Shown here: positions 23,504-32,233 of the stretch, piece by piece
Position numbering within the stretch: position 1 is the stretch's first letter
How the letters are laid out: the number at the start of each line of letters is the position of its first letter
NCBI RefSeq assembly: GCF_002188465.1
Contig: NZ_NINW01000049.1
Span: forward strand, 434,001-498,000
DNA from: Pigmentiphaga sp. NML080357
GTDB lineage: Bacteria; Pseudomonadota; Gammaproteobacteria; Burkholderiales; Burkholderiaceae_B
Direction of reading: 5' to 3'
Length of the DNA: 64,000 bases
Notes under the pieces: model-generated
Told to the model about the DNA's origin: nothing
Seen by the model: the letters and a program-made list of their open reading frames with translations, nothing else
Databases searched by the model: none
Position numbers and translations under genes: made by a program

Positions 23504-24949
23504 ATGGCTGATTCGGCCCTGGTCTGGTTCCGGCGCGATCTGCGCAGTTTCGATCATGCCGCGCTTTGCCAGGCGCTGCGCCGCTACGAGCGCGTGCATT
23601 GCGTCTTCGTTTTCGACACCGACATATTGGATGCCTTGCCCTCGCGTTCCGACCGACGCGTGGAGTTCATCCATGCTTGCGTGCTGGAGCTGGACGAGGC
23701 GCTGGACCGTCTCGGCCGCCAGGCCGGCGCGGCGGGGGGCGGCCTCATCGTCCGCCATGGCAGCGCCCCCGAGTGCATCGTCCGGTTGGCGCGGGAACTG
23801 GGCGTGCGCGAGGTGCTGGCCAACCGCGACTACGAACCCGGCGCCATCGCGCGCGACCGACGCGTGGCGCAGGAGCTCGAGGCATGCGGCATCGCCTTCA
23901 GCGACTACAAGGACCAGGTGGTGCTGGAGCGCGGCGAGCTATTGACGCAGCAGGGCCAGCCCTACAGCGTGTTCACGCCCTACAAGCGCGCCTGGCTGCA
24001 ACGGGTGGACGGCTCGCGGCTCTCATCCCATCCCGTCGAACGCCATGCCGCGCACCTGGCGCCCAAGCCGCGCGGAGAGCATCCGCCAAGCCTGGAGGAG
24101 CTGGGGTTCGAGCGGACGAACCTGTCGAACTTGGCGCTGCCGCCTGGCATGCGGGGCGGGAAGGAACTGCTGCGAGAGTTCGCGGGGCGCATCGAGCGCT
24201 ATCATGAAACGCGAGACTACCCCGCACGCAGGGGCGTGTCATATCTGTCGGTGCACCTGCGCTTTGGCACGGTATCCATCCGACAGCTGGTGGACCTGAC
24301 GCAGCGCGACGGCGGCGAAGGGGCGCAGACCTGGCTGTCGGAGCTGATCTGGCGCGAGTTCTACCAGATGATCCTATGGCACCACCCACATGTGGTGCAA
24401 GGCTGCTTCAAGCCCGATTTCGACCGCCTGTCCTGGGACGACGCGCCCGAGCTCTGGCAGGCCTGGTGCGAGGCGCGGACGGGTTATCCGCTCGTGGATG
24501 CCGCCATGCGCCAGCTGCACCAGACCGGATATATGCACAATCGCCTGCGCATGGTGGCGGCCTCGTTCCTGACCAAGGACCTGGGCATAGACTGGCGCCG
24601 GGGCGAGCGGCATTTCGCCGATCACCTGAACGACTACGATCTCGCGGCCAACAACGGCGGCTGGCAGTGGGCGGCGTCCACCGGCTGCGACGCGCAGCCG
24701 TGGTTCCGCATTTTCAACCCGGTCACGCAGTCGCAGAAGTTCGATCCCGGCGGCGCCTTCATTCGCCGCTACCTGCCCGAGCTGGCGCGCGTGCCCGACC
24801 GGTTCATCCACTTTCCGGCGGCCATGCGGCCGGCGGACGCCGATGCGTGCGGCGTGCGGCCGGGCCGGGACTATCCGCTGCCCGTGGTGGATCATGCGCG
24901 GGCGCGGACCCGGACGCTGATGCGCTTCGAAGCGCTGCATTCCGCCTGA
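23504..24949 (+). CDS. phrB: Deoxyribodipyrimidine photolyase (class I CPD photolyase)
   Basis: A 481-residue light-driven DNA repair flavoprotein that splits cyclobutane pyrimidine dimers. The antenna-binding alpha/beta domain starts at once (ALVWFRRDLRSFDHAAL). The FAD-binding helical domain carries the class I signatures TGYPLVDAAMRQLHQTGYMHN (about 345-365) and DYDLAANNGGWQWAAS (about 391-406). The tryptophans expected for electron transfer are present. The ATG at 23504 gives the standard start, although the frame is open for 66 bases upstream. It is followed by the MerR gene after 10 bases, reminiscent of photolyase-MerR/LitR pairs, but this MerR has no obvious B12 domain. Confidence 0.95.
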   Translation: MADSALVWFRRDLRSFDHAALCQALRRYERVHCVFVFDTDILDALPSRSDRRVEFIHACVLELDEALDRLGRQAGAAGGGLIVRHGSAPECIVRLARELGVREVLANRDYEPGAIARDRRVAQELEACGIAFSDYKDQVVLERGELLTQQGQPYSVFTPYKRAWLQRVDGSRLSSHPVERHAAHLAPKPRGEHPPSLEELGFERTNLSNLALPPGMRGGKELLREFAGRIERYHETRDYPARRGVSYLSVHLRFGTVSIRQLVDLTQRDGGEGAQTWLSELIWREFYQMILWHHPHVVQGCFKPDFDRLSWDDAPELWQAWCEARTGYPLVDAAMRQLHQTGYMHNRLRMVAASFLTKDLGIDWRRGERHFADHLNDYDLAANNGGWQWAASTGCDAQPWFRIFNPVTQSQKFDPGGAFIRRYLPELARVPDRFIHFPAAMRPADADACGVRPGRDYPLPVVDHARARTRTLMRFEALHSA

Positions 24950-24959
24950 GGCAGCCTCC

Positions 24960-26027
24960 ATGTTGCTCAAAGTCGGAGAGCTCGCGCGCAAGACCGGACT
25001 GACGGTGCGCACGCTGCATCACTACGACGAGATCGGCCTGCTCAAGCCATCCGCCCGTTCGTCATCGGGCTATCGGCTGTATGGCGCCGATGACATCACG
25101 CGGCTGCACGCGATACAGGGACTGCGGCAGCTGGGGTTCTCGCTGTCGGCCATCGGCGGGCTGCTGCAGGGCGGAACCGTGCCGCTGGCCGATATCGTGG
25201 CCGGGCAGATCCGGGCGCTGGACGAGGAGATGGCGCGCGCCCGCGAGTTGCGTACGCGCCTGGCGCTGTTGCAGGCCACGCTCGCCGCGGACCGGGCGCC
25301 AGACCCGGGGCAATGGCTTGCAACGCTCGAGCAGGTCGAGGCGTATCGCAAGTTCCTCACGCCGGCGCAGCTGCGGCGCATCTTCGAGCGGTGGCGTGGG
25401 ACGCGCGCGGAATGGGAAGACCTCCTCGGCGCGGTGAGGAATGCCCGGGATCGGCGTATTGCCCCGGAAAGCGACGAAGCGCAGCGGCTGGCGGCGCGCT
25501 GGATGGATGTGTCGATGCGCTGGATGGGGGGCGACATGGAACTCGCCGTCCGCTGGGGACGCATGGTCGGGCAGACGGCGGCGGCCAGCGGGAAGACGGG
25601 CCTCGATGCGGCGGTCATCCAGTACATGGAGCAAGCTGTCAGCCTGCGCATGGCCGCGTTCCGGCGTCACCTGTCGGACGAGGAGCTGGAACGCATCGAC
25701 AAGCGCCAGGGACCGCGCTGGGCGGACCTGGCCCGCCGTATCGGCCAGTCGATGGAGCGCGGCGCGTCTCCCGCAGGCGGCCCGGCGCAGGCGCTCCTTC
25801 GGGAATGGGACGATCTGCTGGACGATACTACCGGCCACGACCCGGTATTGCGGGAGAAATTCGAGCGGGCCTACCGCGAAGAACCGATCCTGCGGATCGG
25901 CCATGTGATCGAGCCGGCAATGCGGGCGTTCATCGATCGGGCGCGGGCTGCTCGCGAGCGTGTCGAGGCCGCGGATCGGGCCAAGTCCGCCAAGGCTCCC
26001 GCGAGGCAGCGCCGCCGGACCCCTTGA
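24960..26027 (+). CDS. MerR-family transcriptional regulator with TipAS-like C-terminal effector region
   Basis: A 355-residue regulator. The MerR winged helix occupies residues 1-70 (LLKVGELARKTGLTVRTLHHYDEIGLL, then SGYRLYGADDITRL), followed by a dimerisation coil to about 120. The remaining 230 residues are helical and acidic/aromatic (for example WMDVSMRWMGGDMELA and LREWDDLLDDTTG), of the general TipAS antibiotic-sensing type. That domain class binds bulky drugs in other bacteria, but I cannot name a ligand. The stop codon lies inside the -35 of a MerR-type promoter for the methyltransferase gene, so this protein almost certainly controls that gene, and not obviously itself. The ATG is 10 bases after the photolyase stop. 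Confidence 0.88.
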   Translation: MLLKVGELARKTGLTVRTLHHYDEIGLLKPSARSSSGYRLYGADDITRLHAIQGLRQLGFSLSAIGGLLQGGTVPLADIVAGQIRALDEEMARARELRTRLALLQATLAADRAPDPGQWLATLEQVEAYRKFLTPAQLRRIFERWRGTRAEWEDLLGAVRNARDRRIAPESDEAQRLAARWMDVSMRWMGGDMELAVRWGRMVGQTAAASGKTGLDAAVIQYMEQAVSLRMAAFRRHLSDEELERIDKRQGPRWADLARRIGQSMERGASPAGGPAQALLREWDDLLDDTTGHDPVLREKFERAYREEPILRIGHVIEPAMRAFIDRARAARERVEAADRAKSAKAPARQRRRTP

Positions 26028-26055
26028 CCCTCACGTGGACGTGAGGCCCTATCCT
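26024..26055 (+). promoter_or_regulatory. MerR-type promoter: 20-bp spacer with perfect 18-bp dyad
   Basis: TTGACC (26024-26029) and TATCCT (26050-26055) are 20 bases apart, too far for unaided RNA polymerase. CCTCACGT-GG-ACGTGAGG (26029-26046), a perfect dyad, fills the spacer. This is the defining architecture of MerR-activated promoters, where the regulator untwists the DNA. It lies between the MerR gene and the methyltransferase gene, with a start of transcription expected near 26062. Confidence 0.8.
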
Positions 26056-26078
26056 GCGCCGTTTGCACAGGAGGTCTC

Positions 26079-26957
26079 ATGACTAATCACCAGAAAACGG
26101 CCGCCGGCCGGCAGGAAGCCGGCGGGTCGGCGCTGCGCGTGGCCATGGCGCGGGCGGTGCACCAGTTGCTGGACGAGCCGCTCGTATTTGCCGATCCCTA
26201 TGCGTTGCCCATACTGGGGCCCGAGCTCGAGCACCGGCTGCGCGAAGACCCGTTCACGCTCAACGATCCCATGGCCCGCAGCATGCGCGCCGCCATCGTC
26301 GCGCGCACCTTGTGCGCCGAAGACGAGCTGCGCATGGCCACGGAAGCAGGCGTTCGCCAGTGCGTGATCCTCGGCGCAGGGCTGGACACCCTGGCCCTGC
26401 GCGCGCCTCATGCGGCGATGGGGCTGCGGATGTTCGAGGTCGATCATCCGCGGGCGCAGCAGTTCAAGCGCGAACTGATGGCGCAAGCCGGCATCGCGCT
26501 GCACGGTTCTGCAGTCATGGTGCCGGTGGATCTGCGGCAGGGATCGCTGGCCCATGCGCTGGAGCGAGCGGGCTTGCGCCGCGATCAGCCGGCGTTTTTC
26601 TCCTGGCTGGGCGTCACTCCGTACCTGGACGATGAAGCGATATGGGCCGTGCTGGATTTCATCGCCCGCCTGCCGCCGGGTAGCGCGGTCACGTTCGACT
26701 ACCGCGTGGCGCCGCAGCGCCTGAACGCGATAGAGCGCGTCATGGAAGAACATGTCGCGGCCATGTTCGCAGCGATGGGCGAACCATGGCTGTCGGCATT
26801 CGAACCCGAAGCCTTGCGGGCGCGCCTGCATGAAATGGGCTACGCCCACGCCGTCAGCCTGGGTTCGGCAGACCTGAACGGGCGCTACTTCGCGCGCCGC
26901 AAGGACGGACTCCAGACCGCCGGGGGCGGGCTGGAGGTGATGTGCGCCCGCGTTTGA
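26079..26957 (+). CDS. Class I SAM-dependent methyltransferase, leucine-carboxyl-methyltransferase (Ppm1/TCMP) family
   Basis: A 292-residue methyltransferase. SAM motif I is RQCVILGAGLDTLALR near residue 88; an acidic residue in MFEVDHPRAQQFKREL near 113 closes the adenosine site. The N-terminal helices (SALRVAMARAVHQL, PLVFADPYALPILG) are typical of the family, which methylates carboxyl or hydroxyl groups on small molecules, including polyketides and toxins. AGGAGG sits five bases before the ATG. It is the direct target of the MerR-type promoter, so it should be induced by whatever the MerR protein senses. Detoxification by methylation, with the efflux gene next door, is a plausible but unproven role. 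Confidence 0.88.
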   Translation: MTNHQKTAAGRQEAGGSALRVAMARAVHQLLDEPLVFADPYALPILGPELEHRLREDPFTLNDPMARSMRAAIVARTLCAEDELRMATEAGVRQCVILGAGLDTLALRAPHAAMGLRMFEVDHPRAQQFKRELMAQAGIALHGSAVMVPVDLRQGSLAHALERAGLRRDQPAFFSWLGVTPYLDDEAIWAVLDFIARLPPGSAVTFDYRVAPQRLNAIERVMEEHVAAMFAAMGEPWLSAFEPEALRARLHEMGYAHAVSLGSADLNGRYFARRKDGLQTAGGGLEVMCARV

Positions 26958-26982
26958 GCGGGCGCCGTGCAATCCCGGCGCG

Positions 26983-27015
26983 AGCAGGGGCAGCCACAAG
27001 TAGAATGCCCCTGCT
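26983..27015 (+). repeat. 10-bp inverted repeat upstream of the PACE gene
   Basis: AGCAGGGGCA (26983-26992) and TGCCCCTGCT (27006-27015) pair perfectly around a 13-base loop in the 87-base gap between methyltransferase and PACE genes, ending 29 bases before the PACE ATG. It could be a regulator operator or an mRNA hairpin separating the two messages. Confidence 0.5.
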
Positions 27016-27044
27016 ACGCAGCAACACAAACGGAATTGCCGGCC

Positions 27045-27491
27045 ATGCAGGGCTTCAAAAGAAAAATCGTCTACGTCACGTTCTTCGAACTCATTGCCGT
27101 CGCCGTCACCACCATCGGCTTTTCGCTTTTTTCCGACCAGGGCGTGGGGCATGCGAGCGTCGCCGCCGTCGCTTCGTCGGCCATCGCGGTGCTCTGGAAC
27201 CTCGCCTACAACACCGCCTTCGAATGGTGGGAAGCCCGCCAGGCCAAGCGCGGGCGCGGGTTCTGGCGCAGGGTGGCGCATGCCGTCGGCTTCGAGGCGG
27301 GCCTGGTCTTCATGCTGGTGCCGCTGTTTGCCTGGTGGCTGGAGGTCTCGCTATGGCATGCCTTCCTGCTGGATCTCGGCCTCATCGTTTTCTTCCTGGT
27401 CTATACCTTCGTCTTCAATCTGGTTTTCGATAGCCTGTTCGGCTTGCCGGCCTCGGCGCAGCCTGCGCCGGCCAAGCCTCCTCTGGGCTGA
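27045..27491 (+). CDS. PACE-family multidrug/biocide efflux protein (AceI-like)
   Basis: A 148-residue inner-membrane protein with four predicted helices, made of two tandem bacterial transmembrane pair units. The first helix reads KIVYVTFFELIAVAVTTIGF with Glu15, the position of the essential membrane glutamate of AceI. The NTAFEWWEARQAKR segment near residue 60 is the conserved loop after helix 2; the second unit has FEAGLVFMLVPLFAWWLEVS and ends VFNLVFDSLFG. PACE pumps export chlorhexidine, acriflavine and short diamines using the proton gradient. No divergent LysR regulator, common for PACE genes, is adjacent; the neighbours are the MerR-controlled methyltransferase and a convergent MarR gene. 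Confidence 0.9.
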   Translation: MQGFKRKIVYVTFFELIAVAVTTIGFSLFSDQGVGHASVAAVASSAIAVLWNLAYNTAFEWWEARQAKRGRGFWRRVAHAVGFEAGLVFMLVPLFAWWLEVSLWHAFLLDLGLIVFFLVYTFVFNLVFDSLFGLPASAQPAPAKPPLG

Positions 27492-27495
27492 CGCT

Positions 27496-27948
27496 TCAAT
27501 CGGCCGCTGCCGCATAAGCGGCCAGGTTCTTCAGCAGGATCGACAGATTGCGGCTGCCCACTTCTTTCATCATCTCTTCCTCGGCCACCGCCACGGCCCG
27601 GCCGAAGTCATCCAGCCACGCCAGTCCCGCGGGCGTGAAGCGCACGATGCGCGCCCGCTTGTCCGCCGGATCCGCCACGCGCTCCACCAGCCCCAGCTCT
27701 TCGCACTGCCCGACCAGTTCGTTCATGGCCGCGTTGGTCATCGCCGAGCGCCTGGCGAGGTCGGTGATGCGGGTGCCCTCCAGGTCCAGATGACGGGTCA
27801 GGTTCACGTGCCACCGGCGGGTTTCGGCATGCCCGGCCTCGGCCATGAGGTCCATGACGCGCTGCTCGAAACGGCGCAGTGCGCTGTTGAGCACGCGGCC
27901 GGGGTTGTGGGTGCGCCATTGGTAGGCGTTGCTATCGAGGGTTTTCAC
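27496..27948 (-). CDS. MarR-family transcriptional regulator
   Basis: A 150-residue MarR protein. The winged helix spans about residues 35-110 (LNLTRHLDLEGTRITDLARRSAMTN type core, then NELVGQCEELGLVERVADP and KRARIVRFTPAG for the wing). Both ends are the flanking dimerisation helices. It ends 4 bases from the PACE stop codon (convergent) and diverges from the flavin monooxygenase gene at 28034, which is its probable target. TTTGGTAACCTAA at 27981-27993, nearly palindromic around GGTAACC, may be the operator. The inducer is unknown, probably a phenol-like substrate of the monooxygenase. Confidence 0.88.
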   Translation of the reverse strand: MKTLDSNAYQWRTHNPGRVLNSALRRFEQRVMDLMAEAGHAETRRWHVNLTRHLDLEGTRITDLARRSAMTNAAMNELVGQCEELGLVERVADPADKRARIVRFTPAGLAWLDDFGRAVAVAEEEMMKEVGSRNLSILLKNLAAYAAAAD

Positions 27949-28033
27949 GGGATCGATTCGAATTGTGCGCAGCTATTTGCTTTGGTAACCTAAATAAATA
28001 TCGGGCCGGGCTATCCGAAAAAGGGAACATACG
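27949..28033. promoter_or_regulatory. MarR/monooxygenase divergent gap with candidate operator
   Basis: This 85-base gap is AT-rich in its middle. TTTGGTAACCTAA at 27981-27993 is a 13-base dyad with one mismatch, centred on GGTAACC, and is a candidate MarR operator. AAATAAATAT just downstream could hold a -10 for the plus-strand gene. Confidence 0.35.
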
Positions 28034-29752
28034 ATGCTTGACGACGCGCAGTCTACTGTGAGCGAGCCGATCCGGCTCGAGGTCGACGTGCTGGTCGCGG
28101 GGGGCGGGCCATGCGGGTTGATGCTCGCGAACGAATTGGGACCGCGCGGCGTGCGCTGCCTGATCGTGGATGCCAAGCCCGGCACCGCGTTCAACCCGCA
28201 GGCCAACGCCACCCAGGCCCGCACCATGGAACATTTCCGCCGGCTGGGTTTCGCGCACGAGATCCGCGCGCTGGGGCTGCCGGCCGATCATCCTACCGAC
28301 ATCGCCTATTTCACGCGCTACACCGGACATGAGCTCGCGCGCATCAAGCTGCCGACCGCCGCCGAGGCCACGGTGCGGATCAGGACGATGACGGGTTCCT
28401 GGAGCGCGGCCGAGCTGCCGCACCGCGTGTCGCAGAAATTCGTCGAGGCCGCGCTGCGGCGCCACGCTCAGTCCTGGCCTTCGATCGACCTGCGGTATGG
28501 ATGGGTCCTGCAGGCATTCCGAGAAGAGGATGATGGCGTCGTCGCCACGGTGCAGGCCGTCGATGGCGGCGAGCCCCTGGAAGTGAAGGCCCGGTTCCTG
28601 GTGGGCGCCGACGGCGCGCGCAGCTTCGTCAGGGGCCGGCTGGGCATCGAGTGGGGCGGCGTCACCGGCATCCAGCGAGAGTTCATGGGAGGCAAGATGT
28701 TCGCCATCTACCTGCGCTCGCCCGAGTTCCTGTCCAGGCTGCCTCATCCGAAGGCCTGGATGTACGTCGCGGTCAATCATCAACGGCGCGCCTTCATGGC
28801 GTCCGTGGACGGCGTTGCCGAATTCGCTTTCCATGCGGCGGTTCATCCCGGGGAGAACCCGGAAAGCTGGACCGAGGCGGACGCCCGCCGCATCTTCGCG
28901 GAAGCGGTGGGGACGGACGTGCCGATGGAAATCCTGTCCATGGGCACCTGGCTGGCCGGGCACGCGCTCGTCGCCCGGCGCTTCCGCCACGGCCGCGTGT
29001 TCATCGCCGGCGACGCGGCGCATCTGTTCACGCCCACCGGTGGCCTGGGCTACAACACGGCGGTCGAGGATGCCGTGAACCTGGCCTGGAAGCTCGCGAG
29101 TGTGCTCAAAGGGCAAGCGCCGATGTCCCTCTTGGACAGCTACGAGGCCGAGCGTCGGCCGCTGGCCGAACGCAATACCGGATTCGCCCGGCGCTTCGCG
29201 GACTCGGTGGGCCTGTTCCAGGCCAGGGCCGTGCTGGAAGAGGACTCGCCGCAGGGCGAGGCCGAGCGCGAGGCGGCCGCGCGGCACCTGGACGAGCATG
29301 CAAGGCTGGAATTCAACATCCCGGGCGTCACCTTCGGCGGCCGCTACGACGGTTCGCCCATCATCGTAGGCGACGGCGCCCCGCTGCCGCCCGACGAGCC
29401 CAACCGCTATGTCCATACCGCCAGTCCCGGCGGCCGTCCGCCCCACATGTGGCTGGACGACGGCCGCTCGCTGTTCGACCTGTTCCACCGCGAATGGACG
29501 CTGCTGGTGCTGGGTGAGGACGAGGCGCCGCACGCAGGCTTCGAGGCCGCCGCGCGCGAACTGGGCATCGACCTGGAGGCCGTCCGGCTTGCGTCCCCGG
29601 CGCTGCGGGCGTTGTACGAGGCGCCGCTGGTTCTCATCCGGCCCGACCAGATCGTCGCCTGGCGGGGCGCGGACGACGGCCAGGCGCATGCGGTCCTGGC
29701 GCGGGTCAGCGGCCGGCTGGCTAGCGACCCTTATGGCATGAGGCCGGACTAG
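28034..29752 (+). CDS. Class A FAD-dependent aromatic monooxygenase (PheA/TfdB-type)
   Basis: A 572-residue flavoprotein hydroxylase using NAD(P)H and O2. Motifs in order: VLVAGGGPCGLMLANEL (about residues 18-34, ADP of FAD), the DG motif VGADGARSFVRGRLG (about 190), and the GD motif RVFIAGDAAHLFTPTGGLGYN (about 322). The C-terminal 170 residues form the thioredoxin-like domain of phenol hydroxylases, ending with a short tail. Substrates of the group are phenols, resorcinols and polyketide-like aromatics. The gene is single, controlled from the divergent MarR gene, and ends 1 base before the glmS stop on the other strand. Either aromatic catabolism or inactivation of an aromatic drug would fit. 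Confidence 0.9.
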   Translation: MLDDAQSTVSEPIRLEVDVLVAGGGPCGLMLANELGPRGVRCLIVDAKPGTAFNPQANATQARTMEHFRRLGFAHEIRALGLPADHPTDIAYFTRYTGHELARIKLPTAAEATVRIRTMTGSWSAAELPHRVSQKFVEAALRRHAQSWPSIDLRYGWVLQAFREEDDGVVATVQAVDGGEPLEVKARFLVGADGARSFVRGRLGIEWGGVTGIQREFMGGKMFAIYLRSPEFLSRLPHPKAWMYVAVNHQRRAFMASVDGVAEFAFHAAVHPGENPESWTEADARRIFAEAVGTDVPMEILSMGTWLAGHALVARRFRHGRVFIAGDAAHLFTPTGGLGYNTAVEDAVNLAWKLASVLKGQAPMSLLDSYEAERRPLAERNTGFARRFADSVGLFQARAVLEEDSPQGEAEREAAARHLDEHARLEFNIPGVTFGGRYDGSPIIVGDGAPLPPDEPNRYVHTASPGGRPPHMWLDDGRSLFDLFHREWTLLVLGEDEAPHAGFEAAARELGIDLEAVRLASPALRALYEAPLVLIRPDQIVAWRGADDGQAHAVLARVSGRLASDPYGMRPD

Positions 29753-29753
29753 C

Positions 29754-31586
29754 TCACTCCACCGTCACGCTCTTGGCCAGGTTCCTGGGCTTGTCCACGT
29801 CCGTCCCGCGCGCGCACGCCGTGTGATAGGCGAGCAACTGCATCGGCACCACGTGCAGGATGGGCGAGAGCCAGCCGTAGTGCTCGGGCATGCGGATCAC
29901 GTGCACGCCGGTCTCGGTGCGGATGTTGCTGCCGGCGTCGGCGAACACATACAGGTGGCCGCCCCGCGCGCGCACTTCCTGCATGTTGGATTGCAGCTTC
30001 TTGAGCAGGGCATCCTGCGGCGCCACGGTGATCACGGGCATCTGGTCGGTGACCAGGGCCAGCGGGCCGTGCTTGAGTTCGCCGGCCGGATAGGCCTCGG
30101 CGTGGATGTAGCTGATTTCCTTGAGCTTGAGCGCGCCCTCGAGCGCGATCGGGTAGTGCATGCCGCGGCCCAGGAAGAGGGCGTTTTCCTTGCGCACGAA
30201 CTCCTCGGCCCACGAGATGATCTGCGGCTCGAGGGCCAGCACGGCCTGGATGGCGACCGGCAGGTGGCGCAGCGAGCGGATGTGGTCGGCTTCCTGCTCG
30301 TCGGTGAGGCGGCCCTTGATCTTCGCCAGCGACAGCGTCAGCAGGAACAGGCCCACGAGCTGGGTGGTGAAGGCCTTGGTGGAGGCCACGCCGATCTCGA
30401 CGCCCGCGCGCGTCAGGAAGTTGAGCTTGCATTCGCGCACCATGGCGCTGGTGGCGACGTTGCAGATGGTGAGCGTGTTGGTCATGCCCTGTTGCTGCGC
30501 GTGCTTGAGCGCGGCCAGGGTATCGGCCGTCTCGCCCGATTGCGAGATGGTGACGACGAGGGCGCGCGGGTTGGGCACGCTGGTGCGGTAGCGGTATTCG
30601 CTGGCGATTTCGACGGCGACCGGCACCTTGGCGATGGCCTCGATCCAGTACTTGGCGGTGAGACCGGCGTAGTAGCTGGTGCCGCAGGCCAGGATCAGTA
30701 CCGAGTCGATGTTGCGGAAAATGCCGTCCGCGGATTCGCCGAACAGGTCGGGCGTGACGGTCTCGATGTCCTGCAGGGTGTCGCCGATGGCGCGCGGCTG
30801 CTCGAAGATTTCCTTCTGCATGTAGTGCCGGTAGGGACCGAGGTCCGCCGCCGCCGTGTGGGCGACCACCGTGCGCACCGGGCGCTCCACCGGCTGGCCG
30901 TCGACGTCGACGATCCAGACACGCGCGAGCTGCAGGTCGACGACGTCGCCGTCTTCCAGATAGATGATGTTGTTGGTGGTGCCGGTCAGCGCCAGCGCGT
31001 CGGACGCCAGGAAGTTCTCGCCTTCGCCCAGGCCGACGATGAGCGGCGAACCGTGGCGGGCGCCGACCACGCGATGCGGCTCGTCGCGGCAGAACGCGGC
31101 GATGGCGTAGGCGCCCTGCAAGCGTTTGACGGTCTGCTGTACGGCGGCGAACAGGTCGCCGTCGTAAAGGTGGTTGAGCAGGTGGGCGATGACCTCGGTG
31201 TCGGTCTGGCTCTCGAACTCGTAGCCGTAGCCTTGCAGCTCGGCGCGCAGTTCCTCGTAGTTCTCGATGATGCCGTTGTGCACCAGCGCGACGCGGCTGC
31301 GGCCATTGCGGTCGGCCGAGAAATGGGGATGGGCGTTGTTGGTGGCCGGCGCGCCGTGCGTGGCCCAACGGGTATGGGCGATGCCGGTGAAGCCGGTCAG
31401 CGTTTCGGCCGCGATCAGCGATTCGAGCTCGGCCACGCGCGAGGTGCTGCGGGTGCGCCGCAGTTCGCCCTCGAGGTGGACGGCGACGCCGCACGAGTCA
31501 TAGCCGCGGTATTCGAGGCGCTTCAGGCCTTCGATCAGAACGGGAACGATGTCGCGCTGGGCGACGGCGCCGACGATGCCACACAT
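29754..31586 (-). CDS. glmS: Glutamine-fructose-6-phosphate aminotransferase (isomerising)
   Basis: A 610-residue enzyme that makes glucosamine-6-phosphate from fructose-6-phosphate and glutamine, the entry step of cell-wall and LPS amino sugars. The N-terminal nucleophile Cys2 is in MCGIVGA, followed by the glutaminase domain with [10 protein letters not shown]. Two SIS domains (from about 285 and 455) follow, with CGTSYYAGL and [10 protein letters not shown] in the first, and the C-terminus AKSVTVE is the conserved glucose-site tail. It is full length. It diverges from an Lrp/AsnC regulator over an AT-rich gap and is separated from glmU by that regulator gene. Confidence 0.97.
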   Translation of the reverse strand: MCGIVGAVAQRDIVPVLIEGLKRLEYRGYDSCGVAVHLEGELRRTRSTSRVAELESLIAAETLTGFTGIAHTRWATHGAPATNNAHPHFSADRNGRSRVALVHNGIIENYEELRAELQGYGYEFESQTDTEVIAHLLNHLYDGDLFAAVQQTVKRLQGAYAIAAFCRDEPHRVVGARHGSPLIVGLGEGENFLASDALALTGTTNNIIYLEDGDVVDLQLARVWIVDVDGQPVERPVRTVVAHTAAADLGPYRHYMQKEIFEQPRAIGDTLQDIETVTPDLFGESADGIFRNIDSVLILACGTSYYAGLTAKYWIEAIAKVPVAVEIASEYRYRTSVPNPRALVVTISQSGETADTLAALKHAQQQGMTNTLTICNVATSAMVRECKLNFLTRAGVEIGVASTKAFTTQLVGLFLLTLSLAKIKGRLTDEQEADHIRSLRHLPVAIQAVLALEPQIISWAEEFVRKENALFLGRGMHYPIALEGALKLKEISYIHAEAYPAGELKHGPLALVTDQMPVITVAPQDALLKKLQSNMQEVRARGGHLYVFADAGSNIRTETGVHVIRMPEHYGWLSPILHVVPMQLLAYHTACARGTDVDKPRNLAKSVTVE

Positions 31587-31698
31587 GATGCCTTGTCCTT
31601 GGTATACGGGTCCGGCGAATTCTGGTGCTTTTGGGGAGAAATGTAATTGCTATTTTTTCGTATAATTTTTTGAAAATTTCACTATTTTGATCGCGGGA

Positions 31699-31715
31699 AT
31701 TATTTGAAAAATAAT
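31699..31715. promoter_or_regulatory. 17-bp AT palindrome in the glmS/Lrp-type gap
   Basis: ATTATTT-GAA-AAATAAT at 31699-31715 is a perfect dyad with a 3-base centre, the size and AT content of Lrp/AsnC boxes. The 170-base gap 31587-31756 is the most AT-rich stretch in this part of the window and also holds TATAAT at 31661-31666. The neighbouring Lrp-type regulator may bind here and act on itself or on glmS (inference). Confidence 0.5.
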
Positions 31716-31756
31716 CAAGAAGAGTTTTTCTTCAATTTCATGACTATGGCAATACG

Positions 31757-32221
31757 ATGACTTTCCCGCTCGACGACCTGGACCGCCGCATTCTTTCGGT
31801 CTTGCAGAACGACGCGACCCTGACCAACCAGGAACTGGCCGCCCGCGTCCACGTTTCGGCCCCGACCTGCCTGCGCCGGGTCCGGCGGCTGGTGGAACAA
31901 GGCGTGATCGAAAAGCAGGTCGCCATCGTGTCGCCGGAGAAGGTGGGCGCGGGGTTGACCGGCATCGTCGAGATCACGCTGGACGTGCAGGCGGCCGAAC
32001 GGCTGGCCGAGTTCGAGGCGGCGATGGCGGGGGAGGCGGCGGTGACGCAGTGCTACCGGGTGTCGACCGGTCCCGACTTCGTGCTGGTGGTGCAGGTGCC
32101 CGACATGGCGGCCTATCACGCCCTCGTGCACAGGGCGTTCACCGGACAGGGCAACGTGCGCAACGTGCGCACGTTCTTTTCCGTGCACCGGAGCAAGTTC
32201 GATACGCGCGTGGCGTTGTGA
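31757..32221 (+). CDS. Lrp/AsnC-family transcriptional regulator
   Basis: A 154-residue regulator. The helix-turn-helix is at residues 4-60 (LDDLDRRILSVLQNDATLTNQELA, then HVSAPTCLRRVRRLVEQGVI). The C-terminal RAM ligand domain spans about 70-150, with AVTQCYRVSTGPDFVLVVQVPDM, the usual effector-binding loop. Proteins of this type sense amino acids. It sits between glmS (divergent) and glmU (convergent, 40 bases apart), an arrangement I associate with Bordetella-type genomes. Control of amino-sugar synthesis is possible but unproven. Confidence 0.92.
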   Translation: MTFPLDDLDRRILSVLQNDATLTNQELAARVHVSAPTCLRRVRRLVEQGVIEKQVAIVSPEKVGAGLTGIVEITLDVQAAERLAEFEAAMAGEAAVTQCYRVSTGPDFVLVVQVPDMAAYHALVHRAFTGQGNVRNVRTFFSVHRSKFDTRVAL

Positions 32222-32233
32222 GGGGAAGCGCAC

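Noticed and set aside
23504-26027. Photolyase-MerR pair as a light-sensing LitR system
   Set aside because: The MerR protein lacks a recognisable cobalamin-binding domain and its promoter dyad points at the methyltransferase, not at the photolyase.
31587-31756. glmS ribozyme in the glmS leader
   Set aside because: The region is AT-rich with no sign of the conserved ribozyme core, and that ribozyme belongs mainly to Gram-positive bacteria.
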